Positions 24,269-35,931 are shown, counted from the first letter of the stretch. The stretch: DNA of 64,000 bases from Ailanthus altissimus (GCA_946807835.1 OX327695.1:26270501-26334500), one strand, 5' to 3'. The notes: generated by a model from the sequence alone, not told the origin. A program made the numbers and translations.

Positions 24269-24817
24269 CTATGGGTCGGGGATAGGCTTCCCATCCAATT
24301 TTCTTATAAATTGGCAAACAGGGTCTTTTAGAGTCAGATTCCCGAGACTATACCGTTGATGTTCATTTTTGAATTTGTTCCATAAATCGAGAAGTTCACG
24401 TTGCACGAGCCCGCAGGGATGCGTCTCAAGAGTCAATAGGATATCATCCAAAGACTCCTTACTCAGTCCATCCTTAATGAACTGAATTTTGTCTTCTCGA
24501 TTTATAGATACGAATCCTAAAGAACGACAACTCCGATTACAATTCCATCGAGCACATTTATGACAGACTTGTAACCTTTTTGCTCGTCGCCTTTTGGCAT
24601 AAGAGCTTCTTCCAAGACCAGGCATATGAGAAACAAAATCATTTTCAAACTCACCAGACAACCGAACCTTGGCTTCAATTAACCAACGAAGGTCCACAGG
24701 GATATTACCCAACATCAATAGCCTTAGTCTTTCACACCGTGCTTTGTAAATCTTAAGTAGAGCATTTTGAGGAAATGAAGGAAAACGTTTTTTAAGGTTG
24801 GCAAGAATGCGATCCAT
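24269..24817 (-). CDS. Basic C4 zinc-finger protein resembling plant-virus nucleic-acid-binding (cysteine-rich) proteins
   Basis: An intact 182-aa frame on the element's coding strand, 249 bases after gag-pol. A Gly-Arg-Ser-x-Tyr-Ala block and basic cluster (LGRSSYAKRRRAKR, residues 68-81) are followed by Cys85, Cys88, Cys93 and Cys97, a C-x2-C-x4-C-x3-C finger. The basic block followed by a C4 finger is the hallmark of the small cysteine-rich nucleic-acid-binding proteins of carla-, mandari- and related flexiviruses. These bind RNA or DNA and in some cases suppress silencing. The 84-residue N-terminus and the C-terminal 85 residues (ending DGKPIPDP) have no family I recognise. Spacing of the last two Cys differs from the viral pattern I know. 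A host or retroelement zinc finger is the alternative. No start ambiguity: the first ATG gives the full frame. There is no intron. Confidence 0.6.
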   Translation of the reverse strand: MDRILANLKKRFPSFPQNALLKIYKARCERLRLLMLGNIPVDLRWLIEAKVRLSGEFENDFVSHMPGLGRSSYAKRRRAKRLQVCHKCARWNCNRSCRSLGFVSINREDKIQFIKDGLSKESLDDILLTLETHPCGLVQRELLDLWNKFKNEHQRYSLGNLTLKDPVCQFIRKLDGKPIPDP

Positions 24818-25066
24818 TTTGAAAGAAAGAAAAGAGATGAATACATAGTTTGAGGGACAGTTTTTAGGGAACTGAGAAACCGACTTTAATAGTCACGGAG
24901 TACCGTATCCGCCACTTGACCGGGAAATAAAATCACACTGAAGAAAAAAATAAAAAGAAGAAAATAAAGTAAAATAAAATGTGCAGGAAAATAAAAGCAA
25001 AAATAGAAAGTCAAAAGATAAAATATAGACAAAATATAAAATATGGTACAGATAGATTGAACCTGA

Positions 25067-28000
25067 TCAATCACGATAGACAGGATCCACAAGAGGGATC
25101 TCGCCTAGGTACATAGAGTCGTTTACCTTTTCCACGTAGCTTTTTAGCCGCTGTCCATTCACTTTGAAAGTCCGTCCATCAGTGGGGTCTTCTATTTCAA
25201 CAGCACCATTAGGAAAAACATGTCTTACCATAAATGGACCAGTCCATCGAGATCTCAACTTTCCAGGGTGTAAATGCAATCGAGAATCATAAAGATAGAC
25301 CCGTTGATTTGGCTCAAAGTGTTTCCTTGAGATCTGTTTATCATGAGCTACTTTCATTTTAGCTTTGTAAATTCTGGAGTTGTCATATGCGTCATTTCGT
25401 AGCTCTTCTATTTCTGACAATTGTAACTTTCTCTGGAGACCTGCAGCATTTAAATCAAAGTTAAGGGCTTTGACAGCCCAATAAGCTTTATGTTCTAGCT
25501 CAACAGGTAAATGGAAAGATTTCCCATAAACAAGCCGGTATGGGGACATTCCTAAGATGGTTTTGTATGCAGTACGATATGCCCATAATGCATCAGAAAG
25601 GCGTAGAGACCAATCTTTGCGATTCGGGTTAACCGTCTTTTCCAAAATCTGTTTAACTTCTCTATTTGCTAGCTCGGCTTGTCCATTTGTCTGTGGATGG
25701 TATGCAGTGGAAACTTTGTGAAGAACACCATACCTGCGCATCAAAGCTTCAAAAGAACGATTACAAAAATGTGTTCCTTGGTCACTAATGATGACACGTG
25801 GCGTACCGTACCTAGATAACACATTTTCTTTTAAGAATTTTACCACAGTTGTATTATCATTAGTACGACAAGCTACAGCCTCCACCCATTTTGATACATA
25901 GTCAACAGCTAAAAGGATGTAAAGATAGCCAAAAGATGAAGGAAATGGACCCATAAAATCAATACCCCAACAGTCAAATATCTCGATAACAAGAATAGGG
26001 TTAAGAGGCATCATATTTCTTCGAGATAAAGCACCTAACTTTTGACATCTTTCACAGGAACGACAAAAATTATTAGTGTCTTTGAACAAAGTGGGCCAAT
26101 AAAGACCACACTGTAAAATTTTCACAGCTGTCTTCTTCATAGAAAAATGGCCACCGCAAGCAGCACTATGGCAAAAATTTAAGACACTAGAAACTTCACT
26201 TTCAGGAATGCAACGTCTCATGATTTGGTCAGGACAGTATTTGAAAAGATATGGATCATCCCAATAAAAGTTACGTACCTCAACCAAGAACTTACGCTTA
26301 TCTTGTGTACTCCAGTCAGATGGAAGTTCACCACAAACCAAATAATTTACGATATGTGCATACCAAGGTATTTGGCTTATAGCAAAAAGATTTTCATCTG
26401 GAAAATCGTCTCGAATGGGTGGCAAATCAGTAGAGTCAGTGAACTCAAGGCGGGATAGATGATCAGCAACAACATTTTCAACGCCTTTCTTATCTTTGAT
26501 GGTTATATCAAATTCCTGCAAAAGAAGAATCCACCTAATTAAACGGGCTTTAGCATCCTTCTTAGAAAGAAGGTACTTAAGGGCTGCATGGTTAGTAAAA
26601 ATAACAATAGGTGAACCAATCAAATAAGAACGAAATTTATCTAAGGCAAAAACAACAGCTAGTAGTTCTTTTTCAGTAGTAGTGTAATTCATTTGAGCAT
26701 CATTCAAAGTCCTACTAGCATAATAAACAACAAAGGGTTTTCCCTCCCTCCGTTGCCCAAGAACTGCTCCTACAGCATAATTACTTGCATCACACATAAT
26801 TTCAAATGGGAGGTTCCAATCCGGTGATTGCATGATAGGAGCGGTGGTGAGTTTGGCAATGAGTGTTCGGAATGCCTCCTCACACTCTTGTGTCCATGTA
26901 AATTCTGCATCTTTTAGCAAAAGGTTACACAATGGTCTAGATATGGCAGAAAAATTTTGTATAAACCTTCTGTAAAATCCAGCGTGTCCAAGAAAGGATC
27001 GGACATCTTTTACCATTTTAGGTGTAGGTAATTTAGAGATTAATTCAATTTTTGCCTTGTCAACCTCTATCCCTCTTTCAGATACAATGTGCCCTAAAAC
27101 GATTCCTGAAGATACCATGAAATGACATTTCTCCCAATTTAGCACAAGTCCTTTTTCTTCACACCTACTCAAAACAGATTTCAAGTTAAGTAGGCATAAA
27201 TCAAAAGAATTACCAAAAACAGTCAAATCATCCATAAAAACTTCCATGCATTTTTCAACCATATCAGAGAAAATACTCATCATGCAACGCTGAAAAGTAG
27301 CTGGTGCATTACATAATCCAAATGGCATTCTACGAAAAGCATAAGTACCAAAAGGGCATGTAAAAGTAGTTTTTTCTTGATCTTCTATAGCTATCTCAAT
27401 CTGGTAATACCCTGAATACCCATCAAGAAAGCAATAAAAAGGATGTCCAGCTACACGTTCTAAAATTTGGTCGATAAAAGGCAATGGAAAATAGTCTTTC
27501 CTAGTGGCTGTGTTTAACTTTCTATAATCAATACACATTCTCCAACCACTTACTACCCTAGTTGGAACAGGTATCCCATTCTCATTTTCAACAACAGTAA
27601 CCCCAGATTTCTTCGGAACTACTTGAGTTGGACTTACCCATTGACTATCAGAAATTGGGTAGATTATACCCGCATCTAATAGTTTCAAGACCTCTTTCTT
27701 TACTACTTCTTTCATTGTTGGGTTAAGTCTTCTTTGTGGGTCTCTACGAGGTTGGGAACCTTCCTCTAAATGAATTCTATGGGAGCATATCAATGGAGAA
27801 ATACCTTTAATATCAGCTATGGTCCAACCTAGTGCAGACTTATGTTCTTTTAACAATTTTATCAATTTTTTCTCTTGTTCAGCACTAAGTTCAGAAGAAA
27901 TGATGATAGGAAAGGTATCACCTGGTCCCAAGAATGCGTGTTTCAAACCTTTGGGCAGTGGAGAAAGCTCAACTTGTGGTGTCTCGAGGTTTGATGGTTT

Positions 28001-30478
28001 TGGTCTCTCCCTCTCTCGTGGCAACTCTTCAAAGTGTGGCTGCCAAAATCGAGTCCGTTTATCCTGTGAGTCAAAAATACTAAACACATTAGTTGTTACA
28101 TCAGGATAATACAATTCTTCAAAATCGAAATTGAGAAGGTTTTTCGAAGAATCATAGCCATGATTTTTATAAGCTTCCTCCGCTACAAGTGTGTCTATCA
28201 TATATGAATGATAGCACTCGTCTTCTTCTCGTGGTTGTTTGCCAATGTTGAAAATGTTCACCTCAAGAGTCATATTCCCAAAAGATAATTTTATTAGACC
28301 ATTTCTGCAATTAATAAGAGCGTTAGCAGTGGCTAGAAAAGGTCTCCCCAAAATAAGAGGGATTTTTGACTCCATGTTAACAACAGAATGAGTATCTAAA
28401 ACAAGAAAATCAACAGGATAGTAAAATTTATCAATTTGTAACAAAACATCTTCTACTATTCCCCGTGGTTTCTTGATTGATCGGTCAGCTAATTGTAGGA
28501 CTACAGATGTTGGTTTAATCTCACCAAGTCCTAACTGCAAGTAAATAGAATAAGGCATTAAATTTACACTTGCTCCTAAGTCCAATAAAGCTTGACCAAA
28601 CTCATGTGTCCCAATTTGGCAGGAGATTGTGGGACATCCTGGGTCTTTATACTTGGGTGGTGTCTTTTGTTCAATCACTGCACTTACCTGTTCTGCCAAA
28701 AATGCAGTTTTCTTCACATGGTGTTTTCTTTTGATAGTGCATAAATCCTTGATGACTTTGGCATAAGTTGGAACCTGCTTAATCAAATGTAACAAGGGAA
28801 GATTAATTTTAACTTGTTTCAAATGTTCCAAAATCTCACCTTGAATTTCTGAATTTTTTCCAACCGGTCGAAGCGCTTGAGAAAAAGGCACTGGGATTGA
28901 AAACTTACTTTCGGGCTCTTTTTCCATTGTGGCCTCTTTTTCAAGGGGGGCATCTTTACTACTCATAGATGTGTTAATTTCAGGAGTAGACTCACTTACA
29001 ATCTTACCACTTCGAGTAGTAATAGCATTGACTTCTTTGAGATTTTGAACATCAGAAGTAGAAGCTTGTGCCATGAATTGTCCTTTTGGATTGGATTGAG
29101 GTTGAGATGGAAACTTACCTCGCTCTTGTACAGTTAAGGCACTGGTCAATTTTGTGATTTGACTCTTGATTTCTTTGTTTTCGTCCACCACCTGTGCAAG
29201 AATTGTTTCAAATTTTTGATTAGTCTTACTTTGTGCCTCCATAAATGCTTGTAATGTATCCTCTAAAGAACTCCTAGTTGGTCGTGCATTATATTGAGGT
29301 GCAACATAAGACTTGGGTGCTTGTTGTTCTTGTTTCCATTGGTTGTTGGCTTGTTGGTCAGATTTCCAACTGAAATTTGGGTGGTTTCTCCAGCTAGGAT
29401 TATATGTTTCAGAGTAGGGTGAATAAGGCTTCTTGTACATCCCTAGGGCATTACATTGTTCCTCATATATCCCTCTCATCTCACTATACGTGGGGCAATC
29501 CTGAGCTAAGTGTTCCGCTCCTCCACAGACAAAACAGACATCGTGTGACTCAACTCTAGCAACCGTGTGGGTGACCCTTCTATCTTTGGATTTCAAGGCC
29601 TCTAACTCCCTAGTTAAGACCTCTAATTGGGCTTTGAGGTTATCCTCTTCCCTAAGATGGAAAACTCCATTGGGTCGTGACCTATTTGTGCTTTCAGCAA
29701 TGCTAGGTCCAGTCCATGTATGGGCTTTTTCGGCTAAGTCATTAAGGAATTCTATGGCTTCCTCAGGATCTTTGTGAAGGAACTCCCCATTACACATCAT
29801 CTCAACAAATTGGCGCTCTCTAATTGTAAGTCCCTCATAGAAATAACTAACCAAGCGCCAATTTTCATACCCATGGTGAGGGCACAGATTTAGCAACTCT
29901 TTAAACCTTTCCCATGCTTGATATAAGGTTTCACTGTCTTTTTGGGAGAATGAAGAAATTTGTCTTTTCAGGCCATTAGTTTTGTGTTGTGGGAAGTATT
30001 TATTGAAAAATGCTTGGGTCATTTCTGCCCAAGTTCCTATAGACCTCGGCCTCAAAGAGTATAGCCAACTCTTTGCTTTGTCTTTCAAAGAAAAAGGGAA
30101 AAATTTAAGCCTAACAGTGTCTATGGCTTCAGGTTGGCTATGGAAGGTGGCAATTACCTCTTCAAATTCCCTAACATGTACATAAGGATTTTCACTATCT
30201 AGACCATGAAAAGTGGGAAGAAGTTGTATCATTCCAGGTTTAAAATCCGAATGTGGTATGTTAGGTGGAAATATAATGCATGATGGTGTGGCTGTGCGAG
30301 TAGGATGCAAGTAATCTTTGAGAGTTCTAACGGGATTTTCTTCGTGTTGACTCATTGTGTTAGAATTACAAGATGAACTAGAAGGTGAATTCTCTTCACT
30401 TACAAATTGTGGGAGTGGTTCTAGTTCTAGTTCTAGTTCTCTCACAAATCTTCCTCGTTTGTCTCTAGGTCGATGCAT
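25067..30478 (-). CDS. Gag-Pol polyprotein of the young Ty3/gypsy element
   Basis: A single open frame of 1803 aa, no frameshift between gag and pol. Gag domain about residues 95-250. Zinc knuckle C315-x2-C318-x4-H323-x4-C328. Aspartic protease about 620-740 with DLGAS (633-637), the form usual in this branch. Reverse transcriptase about 930-1120 with FMDD (1081-1084). RNase H about 1225-1345 with D1230 and D1339, but FTNH at 1294-1297 where relatives have TDH, so a catalytic Asp is Asn1296. Integrase: HHCC zinc-binding region (about 1436-1478) and catalytic D1507, D1566 and E1602 all present. No chromodomain; the C-terminus is a short [16 protein letters not shown] domain. ATG at 30478 follows a poly-A (+ strand poly-T) run. 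This is the replication machinery of the element and would copy the cargo genes with it. Confidence 0.95.
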   Translation of the reverse strand: MHRPRDKRGRFVRELELELEPLPQFVSEENSPSSSSCNSNTMSQHEENPVRTLKDYLHPTRTATPSCIIFPPNIPHSDFKPGMIQLLPTFHGLDSENPYVHVREFEEVIATFHSQPEAIDTVRLKFFPFSLKDKAKSWLYSLRPRSIGTWAEMTQAFFNKYFPQHKTNGLKRQISSFSQKDSETLYQAWERFKELLNLCPHHGYENWRLVSYFYEGLTIRERQFVEMMCNGEFLHKDPEEAIEFLNDLAEKAHTWTGPSIAESTNRSRPNGVFHLREEDNLKAQLEVLTRELEALKSKDRRVTHTVARVESHDVCFVCGGAEHLAQDCPTYSEMRGIYEEQCNALGMYKKPYSPYSETYNPSWRNHPNFSWKSDQQANNQWKQEQQAPKSYVAPQYNARPTRSSLEDTLQAFMEAQSKTNQKFETILAQVVDENKEIKSQITKLTSALTVQERGKFPSQPQSNPKGQFMAQASTSDVQNLKEVNAITTRSGKIVSESTPEINTSMSSKDAPLEKEATMEKEPESKFSIPVPFSQALRPVGKNSEIQGEILEHLKQVKINLPLLHLIKQVPTYAKVIKDLCTIKRKHHVKKTAFLAEQVSAVIEQKTPPKYKDPGCPTISCQIGTHEFGQALLDLGASVNLMPYSIYLQLGLGEIKPTSVVLQLADRSIKKPRGIVEDVLLQIDKFYYPVDFLVLDTHSVVNMESKIPLILGRPFLATANALINCRNGLIKLSFGNMTLEVNIFNIGKQPREEDECYHSYMIDTLVAEEAYKNHGYDSSKNLLNFDFEELYYPDVTTNVFSIFDSQDKRTRFWQPHFEELPRERERPKPSNLETPQVELSPLPKGLKHAFLGPGDTFPIIISSELSAEQEKKLIKLLKEHKSALGWTIADIKGISPLICSHRIHLEEGSQPRRDPQRRLNPTMKEVVKKEVLKLLDAGIIYPISDSQWVSPTQVVPKKSGVTVVENENGIPVPTRVVSGWRMCIDYRKLNTATRKDYFPLPFIDQILERVAGHPFYCFLDGYSGYYQIEIAIEDQEKTTFTCPFGTYAFRRMPFGLCNAPATFQRCMMSIFSDMVEKCMEVFMDDLTVFGNSFDLCLLNLKSVLSRCEEKGLVLNWEKCHFMVSSGIVLGHIVSERGIEVDKAKIELISKLPTPKMVKDVRSFLGHAGFYRRFIQNFSAISRPLCNLLLKDAEFTWTQECEEAFRTLIAKLTTAPIMQSPDWNLPFEIMCDASNYAVGAVLGQRREGKPFVVYYASRTLNDAQMNYTTTEKELLAVVFALDKFRSYLIGSPIVIFTNHAALKYLLSKKDAKARLIRWILLLQEFDITIKDKKGVENVVADHLSRLEFTDSTDLPPIRDDFPDENLFAISQIPWYAHIVNYLVCGELPSDWSTQDKRKFLVEVRNFYWDDPYLFKYCPDQIMRRCIPESEVSSVLNFCHSAACGGHFSMKKTAVKILQCGLYWPTLFKDTNNFCRSCERCQKLGALSRRNMMPLNPILVIEIFDCWGIDFMGPFPSSFGYLYILLAVDYVSKWVEAVACRTNDNTTVVKFLKENVLSRYGTPRVIISDQGTHFCNRSFEALMRRYGVLHKVSTAYHPQTNGQAELANREVKQILEKTVNPNRKDWSLRLSDALWAYRTAYKTILGMSPYRLVYGKSFHLPVELEHKAYWAVKALNFDLNAAGLQRKLQLSEIEELRNDAYDNSRIYKAKMKVAHDKQISRKHFEPNQRVYLYDSRLHLHPGKLRSRWTGPFMVRHVFPNGAVEIEDPTDGRTFKVNGQRLKSYVEKVNDSMYLGEIPLVDPVYRD

Positions 30479-30480
30479 AC

Positions 30481-31243
30481 ATCCTAATTTTTTTTTTTTT
30501 TTTTTTTTTTTTAAGGAAAGAAATGCTTAAGGAAAATTAAGAAGTGGAATAAACACAACAAGAAATAGAAATTAGTTAAGTGGTAAGACCAACCATAAAA
30601 TATAAATACAATAACTAAACAAAAGACTATAAAGTACGAAAAAAAAAAGAGTACAATAAATAAATAATAAAAAGAAAATACAATAAGTAAATAAATAAAA
30701 GGTTAGGCGGTAGAACCGGCCATAAAAAGAAAATACAACATGTTAACTAAAGTAAATAAAGTGCAATAAATTCGTAAAAGAAAATGAAAATAAAGTGCAA
30801 TAAAAAAAAAGTGCAATAAATAAATAAAGTACAATAAGAAATAAAGAAACTAAGTTAGGCGGTAGAACCAGCCACAAAATAAAAAGAAAATACAACAAAT
30901 TAACTAAAAAAAAGTACAATAAATAAATAAAAGAAAGTGAACGAAGTTAGGCGGTAAAACCAGCCATTAAAAAAAAAGTGCAATAAATAAACTAAAGAAA
31001 ATAAAGTGCGATAAATAGATAAAAGAAAATAAACTAATTAGGCGGTAAAACCAGCCATTAAGATAATATAAAATATAACAAATTAACTAAAGAAAACAAA
31101 ATAAATTAGGTGGTAGAACCAACCATGAATAATAAATAAATTACAACAAAGGAAATAAAACTAAGATTTTGCAAAGAAAAGAAAATATACAAAGTTACCA
31201 CTTTAGTATTTATAATCGCAACCAACTTTCGCTTAGTGTGCTT
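30481..31243 (-). repeat. 5' leader of the young element with six copies of a hairpin motif
   Basis: Between the primer site and gag, six copies of a 21-base motif (+ strand TTAGGCGGTAGAACCAGCCAT and variants) occur at 30576-30596, 30703-30723, 30855-30875, 30947-30967, 31038-31058 and 31106-31126. A-rich spacers of variable length separate them. Most copies can fold as GGC(T)GGT-loop-ACCGCC on the transcript. The motif is better kept than the spacers. No frame is present. Confidence 0.75.
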
Positions 31244-31260
31244 CCCCGGCAACGGCGCCA
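31244..31260 (-). other. Primer-binding site (tRNA-Asp) of the young element
   Basis: On the - strand TGGCGCCGTTGCCGGGG is complementary to the 3' end of plant tRNA-Asp(GUC) with CCA. It lies six bases from the 5' LTR. This primer is typical of the Athila/Tat branch. Confidence 0.9.
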
Positions 31261-31266
31261 AATTTT

Positions 31267-32822
31267 TGTTTACGCTCAAAATATAACGCGGCTATCGCAG
31301 TATAGATTGAGGTGTCGATCCCACGAGGAAGCTCTTGGCAAAATAGGTTAGTGAAGTAAAATATTAAAGCAGTAGCAAAGGGTTAATTGATTTAAACGGA
31401 TGAGATAGAATTGTCTATGAATTGAGAAAAATGTCTTATGATGATTTAGGCAAGGCTTTGAGAATCACAATTATGCTTTATAAATCTACTCTATACTTTG
31501 ATTCGATATTTATAACTCAACTGAAAGTTTCACATCCCAAACAATCAATCGGAAGGTATGTAATATATAGCACATTTGATAACACACGTATTTGATTTAG
31601 TTAAACTCTTTGCAAGCATTAACACACATCATGTTATTTATACAAGTTATCTAAGATCGACAATATATCATTTTGACAATATTGCAGTAAAAGATTAACT
31701 TGAATATCAAACATTTATTGCCCTTACATGTTATCCAAGATCGACAATATATCAAATTGACAATACTGCAGTAAAAGATTAACATATAAAACAATATAAC
31801 CAGTAACAATTATAAATCAACATGAATCACATAAGAAAAGCATGACTGAACATATATGAGACATGAGAATTATAACTTCTGGATTATAGAAAATAAAATA
31901 GATAAGAGTTTAATCAAAACCAAACTTACAACATTTATAGCTCTTGACACCGAATCAAAGCATGAAAGTAGATTTACTACACATAAAAGTTCATCTCTTA
32001 GCCTTGCTAGGAACTCTAGCCTAAATTACAATACATGTTAATGAGAATAAAAGAAGAGAGAAAATTATCTATTAAAAACGTCCTAAGGGTCTCCTTATAT
32101 AGGCAATGAATGGACATATGTCATGGATGACATCAATCTTCAATAATTTTAAGTCAATAACTCGTGTATCCACTTGCAGCACGTTTTTGATAATGTAAAT
32201 GATCAATTCAGCTTCTGCGGCCGACATGAAAGTTGTATAATTTTGACTCTTCTTTCCATAGGCACTGATTTCATGCAAATTGGATGAGTGTCCAATGAGA
32301 TATGAGCAAAATTCCAAAGATACACCAGAATTCGGCCAACAACCATTTTACCCACTTGCAATGCGATTTGGTCCATGATAACGGCTGATTTGGACTTTAC
32401 CATAAACATACGAGTTGTTGATAGTTAAGTCAGAAATTCACAGCTTCAATAATTATACCAATTGAGTACGTATTTTGGGAGATACGGTCCAAATACGTGA
32501 GTTGGGTCAAGCTGGGTAAGAGTTGTAGTCCGATTCTGTTGTATCTCAATTTTTGGCCCATAACATGTTGGATTTGGCTTTTCCTCTATTCTTCAAATTT
32601 GTGTAAGATTGAGTCATGTTGCACCAGGTTCAAGAATTTCTTCATTTCGATTTCTACATTGAGAGTTATGTCCAATTTACCTAAACCTGTCCAAATAACA
32701 TTCATTAATCACAATTTAAGGAGAACACTTTATTTCAAGCTAAAAATACAGAAAATACTAAAATTGGTGACATTAAATGGTGATTGAATCTTTTAACAAC
32801 ATGCATTTTCATGTGTTCATCA
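31267..32822 (-). repeat. 5' LTR of the young gypsy element
   Basis: 1556 bp. It pairs base for base with 20392-21947 at a constant offset of 10875, with no difference seen by eye. It holds the promoter of the element. Confidence 0.93.
32092..32102 (-). promoter_or_regulatory. LTR promoter TATA box
   Basis: CTATATAAGGA on the - strand inside the 5' LTR (the same site is at about 21217-21227 in the 3' LTR). Transcription would start about 30 bases further along the - strand, defining the R region. Confidence 0.6.
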
Positions 32823-32827
32823 GTCAT
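32823..32827. repeat. Target-site duplication GTCAT (right)
   Basis: Perfect match to 20387-20391. Confidence 0.93.
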
Positions 32828-32925
32828 ATTTGAGATAAATTGGTTAGTTAATCATCATGTTATAATAGACTATCACATTCAGAAGAGATAGAGAGCTTGA
32901 TATTCATTATGTGGAGAGCGATGAA
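32828..32925 (+). pseudogene. Protease remnant of the outer gypsy element
   Basis: INWLVNHHVIIDYHIQKR follows the gypsy protease pattern GMDWLxxHxxxIDCxxK. It continues the frame interrupted at 20386. Confidence 0.6.
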
Positions 32926-35003
32926 TGTTAGGATTTATGTTTACGTGTTATCCCATTTTGTATAAATATTTTTATTTATGCAATTAATATTTTATTAAAT
33001 CGCTAATTATATTTTATATATGATAAGATGCTTGTAATCACTAATCTCAGACATTGTATAATTTGAAGATGTTTTAGATCTGATTCAAAGGAGTTTAGAT
33101 CAATGCTAATAGTTAGCTACGCTAAGAGTTATAATTGCTAAGAGTTAGCAAGGTATAAGAGTTAGTGAGATTTAAAGAGTTAGGGCCTTATCTAAAATGG
33201 GACAAAAATTCGAAGGTATACTAGCAATGACATAGTTACAAAGAGTCGCAAATAGTGTTAAGAAATGTGATTGTGCAAGTATGTTTTCAAATGTTATGTT
33301 CTTGATCTATATTCACTAATGCTGGTTTGTCGGTAAAAACCTTATTTAATATAGATCGGTTTATGTCTATATTTGGATGGTTAGTCTTAGCAAACCATGA
33401 GTTTAGTGGAAGCACGTATACACATACAGAAATTTAGTAAGGATTGGGTACTAAACAGACTCAATTAGGATCTCCAATAGACATCATATAAAGTCATCAA
33501 TGAATAGTCTATTCGAGTTGAGTAGTATTTGTAGTCCCTAGACCTGAGCACCATGGTAAGCTTGTGAGTGATCCACTATACTTAGGATTCACACATGTCA
33601 AAGACCTTTCATGGTCTGACTGCTGGGTGTCGCTGGATATGGTCCGATGCTCATAGAGTCTAATGTGTGCAGATATGAAATTCGTCAGCTCATATGAGTA
33701 AGTTGTATATCCAAATGCTCCAAGATTTTATTCTAAAAAATATTATGGCCATAAGTAATACACCCGAAAAAAGTGTTTCCCGTGTCAAAAAAAAATATCG
33801 CTAAAGTATTTGTAGATATTATTTATCGGAATACGAATCTAGAATTAAATTCTAGATTTGAGCATATAGAGATTTGACGGTAATGATTTATATCTTTTTA
33901 TCTTTCAGGATATATAAATAATGAAGGGATTATATTAATATATATTAAATTTAACTTGTATGGTTTAATACGCTATTTTGTTATTTTCACATTATGTGTA
34001 TGAGGCATCGTTTATGGACTTACGAAAGAGTTTCATAAGATAAAACGAGTGTAAACCTAGGGAGTCTCACTATATGGAGTGTACTTGTTATGCACTAGGG
34101 TAGCGCACCAGATTGAATACTTCAATTTAAGAAGTTCTCAAAACATTGAAATTATTTTAGGGTCTCTCAGGAAGATGATAGGGTTTAAGTGTTAAACCTG
34201 AGATCTCGATAAATAGGATTTATCATTTTATTATTTTTATTGAATGCCACATATCATGCCATTAATTGATAATAGCATGATTTCATTAGCTCATTTGATT
34301 TGTAATTATTGAGTAAATAAATAAATTGTAAATCTTGCTTTTTGAAAGTTAAAATTCAGCCATTATGAATTATGTATTAAATGGCCACCAAATTGATTCC
34401 TATTTGACCAATAAATTGAGAAGTAAAATATTGGTTAGTCATGCTTAAATGTTGAGCATGAGATGGCTAAGAATGAATGAAGCATCATCTTTTGTCATGC
34501 TTTAATTCATTCAGCGAAAGCATGACAAAGCTTGATAGTCTTTATCATACTTATTTAGAGCAAACACTGTCTATATTTCATGCAAATTATGCTTTGCCCT
34601 GCTTAAATATTAAAGCCATTAATTTGCCTTTGATTGGCCGAAGGTGAGGTTGAAATGGCTATAAATAGCCACGTCCATTTTAATTGAAAAGGAAAATATA
34701 AGTGTAAATAGCAATAGAAATAATAAAAAGGTTTGAGAGAATTTTAAGAAGCAAGTGTTGCTTCAGATAAAATATTTTGGCGAGAAATAAGGCTATCATT
34801 TTAGCTCAAAGGATTCTATTGAGTTCTCGACTAAAACTGCGCAAAGCATTCTTTAGCAGTGCGTTCTCTAATATCTCATTAGAGTAATGAGACGTTTATT
34901 TATATTTTACTGCACTTAATAATACATGTGTGATGTGTAATTAAAAATTAAAATGTACACACTCACCATATGCATAGTGCACTTTCAATGAGTTCTTTTA
35001 TTT
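32926..35003 (+). repeat. 2-kb repeat, right copy, probable solo LTR
   Basis: Starts TGTTAGGATTTATG and parallels the inverse of 18053-20088 along its length, with clear divergence. The right end is uncertain (about 34987-35003). It splits the protease and RT regions of the outer element. No coding frame. Confidence 0.6.
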
Positions 35004-35926
35004 ATGTTATATTTGCTATGATTGCCAAACGGTTGCTCATGAATCGATGTTCAGCCTATGTCATTGTTACTAGAGTTAGTGCGGTTAAATTAGAAAATAT
35101 TTCAGGTTTAGAGATTTTCTAGATATATTTTCTGAAGATCTTCCAAGTTTACCATAAAATACAAAGATTGATTTTGGTATTGATTTGGTTCCTGGCACAG
35201 CTCCTCTCCCTAAAGCACCATACTGAATGGCCTCCTCAGAGCTAAAATAATTGAAAATTCAATTACAAGAATTGGTAGATATGAGTTTCATTAGGCCTAA
35301 TGTATCGCCAAGGAGAAGCATTAGTATTGTTTGTTAAAAAAAATAATGGAACCTTATGTATTAATTATCGGGAGCTGAATAAAGTCACTATACATAACTA
35401 GTACCCACTCTCTTACGTTGATGATTTATTTGATTAACTATAGGGTGCAAAGGTTTTCTCAAAGATTGATTTAGGATTAGGGTATCACCAGTTGAAGATT
35501 AGAGATACTGATATGTCTAAGACTATCTTCAGAACTCGATATGGACTTTATGAGTTTTTAGTAATGCCATTTAGGTTGATTAATACTCCAGCTGTATTCA
35601 TAGACCTTGTGAATAAGGTGTTTCATTCATATCTTGATCGGTTTGTTATAGTATTTATTAATGACATCCTTATTTATTCAAAGACTACAGAGGAACGTCC
35701 AGAGCATTTAAGGATAATCTTGTAGACTCTAAGGAATAAACAGTTATATACTAAGTTCAACAAATGTCAGTTCTGACTAGATAAAATTACATTTCTAAGT
35801 CATGTGATCTCAGCAAATAGAATTTATGTGGATCTTAAAAAAAATAAAGCTGTGGTAAATTAAGAGTGACCAGCTAGTGTGACAGAAGTTAGAAGTTTTC
35901 TCGGTCTAGCAGGTTATTATTGGAGG
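35004..35926 (+). pseudogene. Degenerate reverse transcriptase of the outer gypsy element
   Basis: An AMIAKRLLMNRCSAYV spacer and LVPGTAP are followed by an open stretch (35492-35725) [15 protein letters not shown] with [11 protein letters not shown], where the catalytic YxDD motif has become FIND. Stops lie on both sides. It ends FLGLAGYYWRL at the solo LTR and resumes FVKDFFKIAAPLTKLT at 39216. Confidence 0.82.
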
Positions 35927-35931
35927 CTTGT

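Larger units (their letters stand above)
20392..32822 (-). mobile_element. Young Ty3/gypsy (Athila/Tat-like) retrotransposon carrying LOG and zinc-finger cargo genes
   Basis: The 12431-bp element lies on the - strand. In its own 5'-3' order it has: LTR 31267-32822, tRNA-Asp primer site 31260-31244, a leader with six repeated hairpin motifs, gag-pol 30478-25067, a zinc-finger protein 24817-24269, a LOG-like enzyme 23953-23306, a 1.36-kb non-coding 3' region, a polypurine tract 21960-21948, and LTR 20392-21947. The LTRs are 1556 bp each and show no difference by eye, and the target duplication GTCAT is perfect. The primer site, gag-pol and integrase style fit the non-chromodomain Athila/Tat branch, where an extra frame after pol is known (env-like in Athila). 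Here that place holds two unrelated genes. It inserted in the protease region of the older gypsy element. Confidence 0.93.

Noticed and set aside
28577..28591. Protease motif reads DLGAS rather than DTGA or DSGA in the young element
   Set aside because: As far as I know the DLGAS form is usual in this branch of plant gypsy elements, so it is not evidence of inactivation.
35492..35725. Open 77-aa reverse-transcriptase frame as a functional gene
   Set aside because: It is a fragment of the old outer element with stops on both sides and a mutated catalytic motif.
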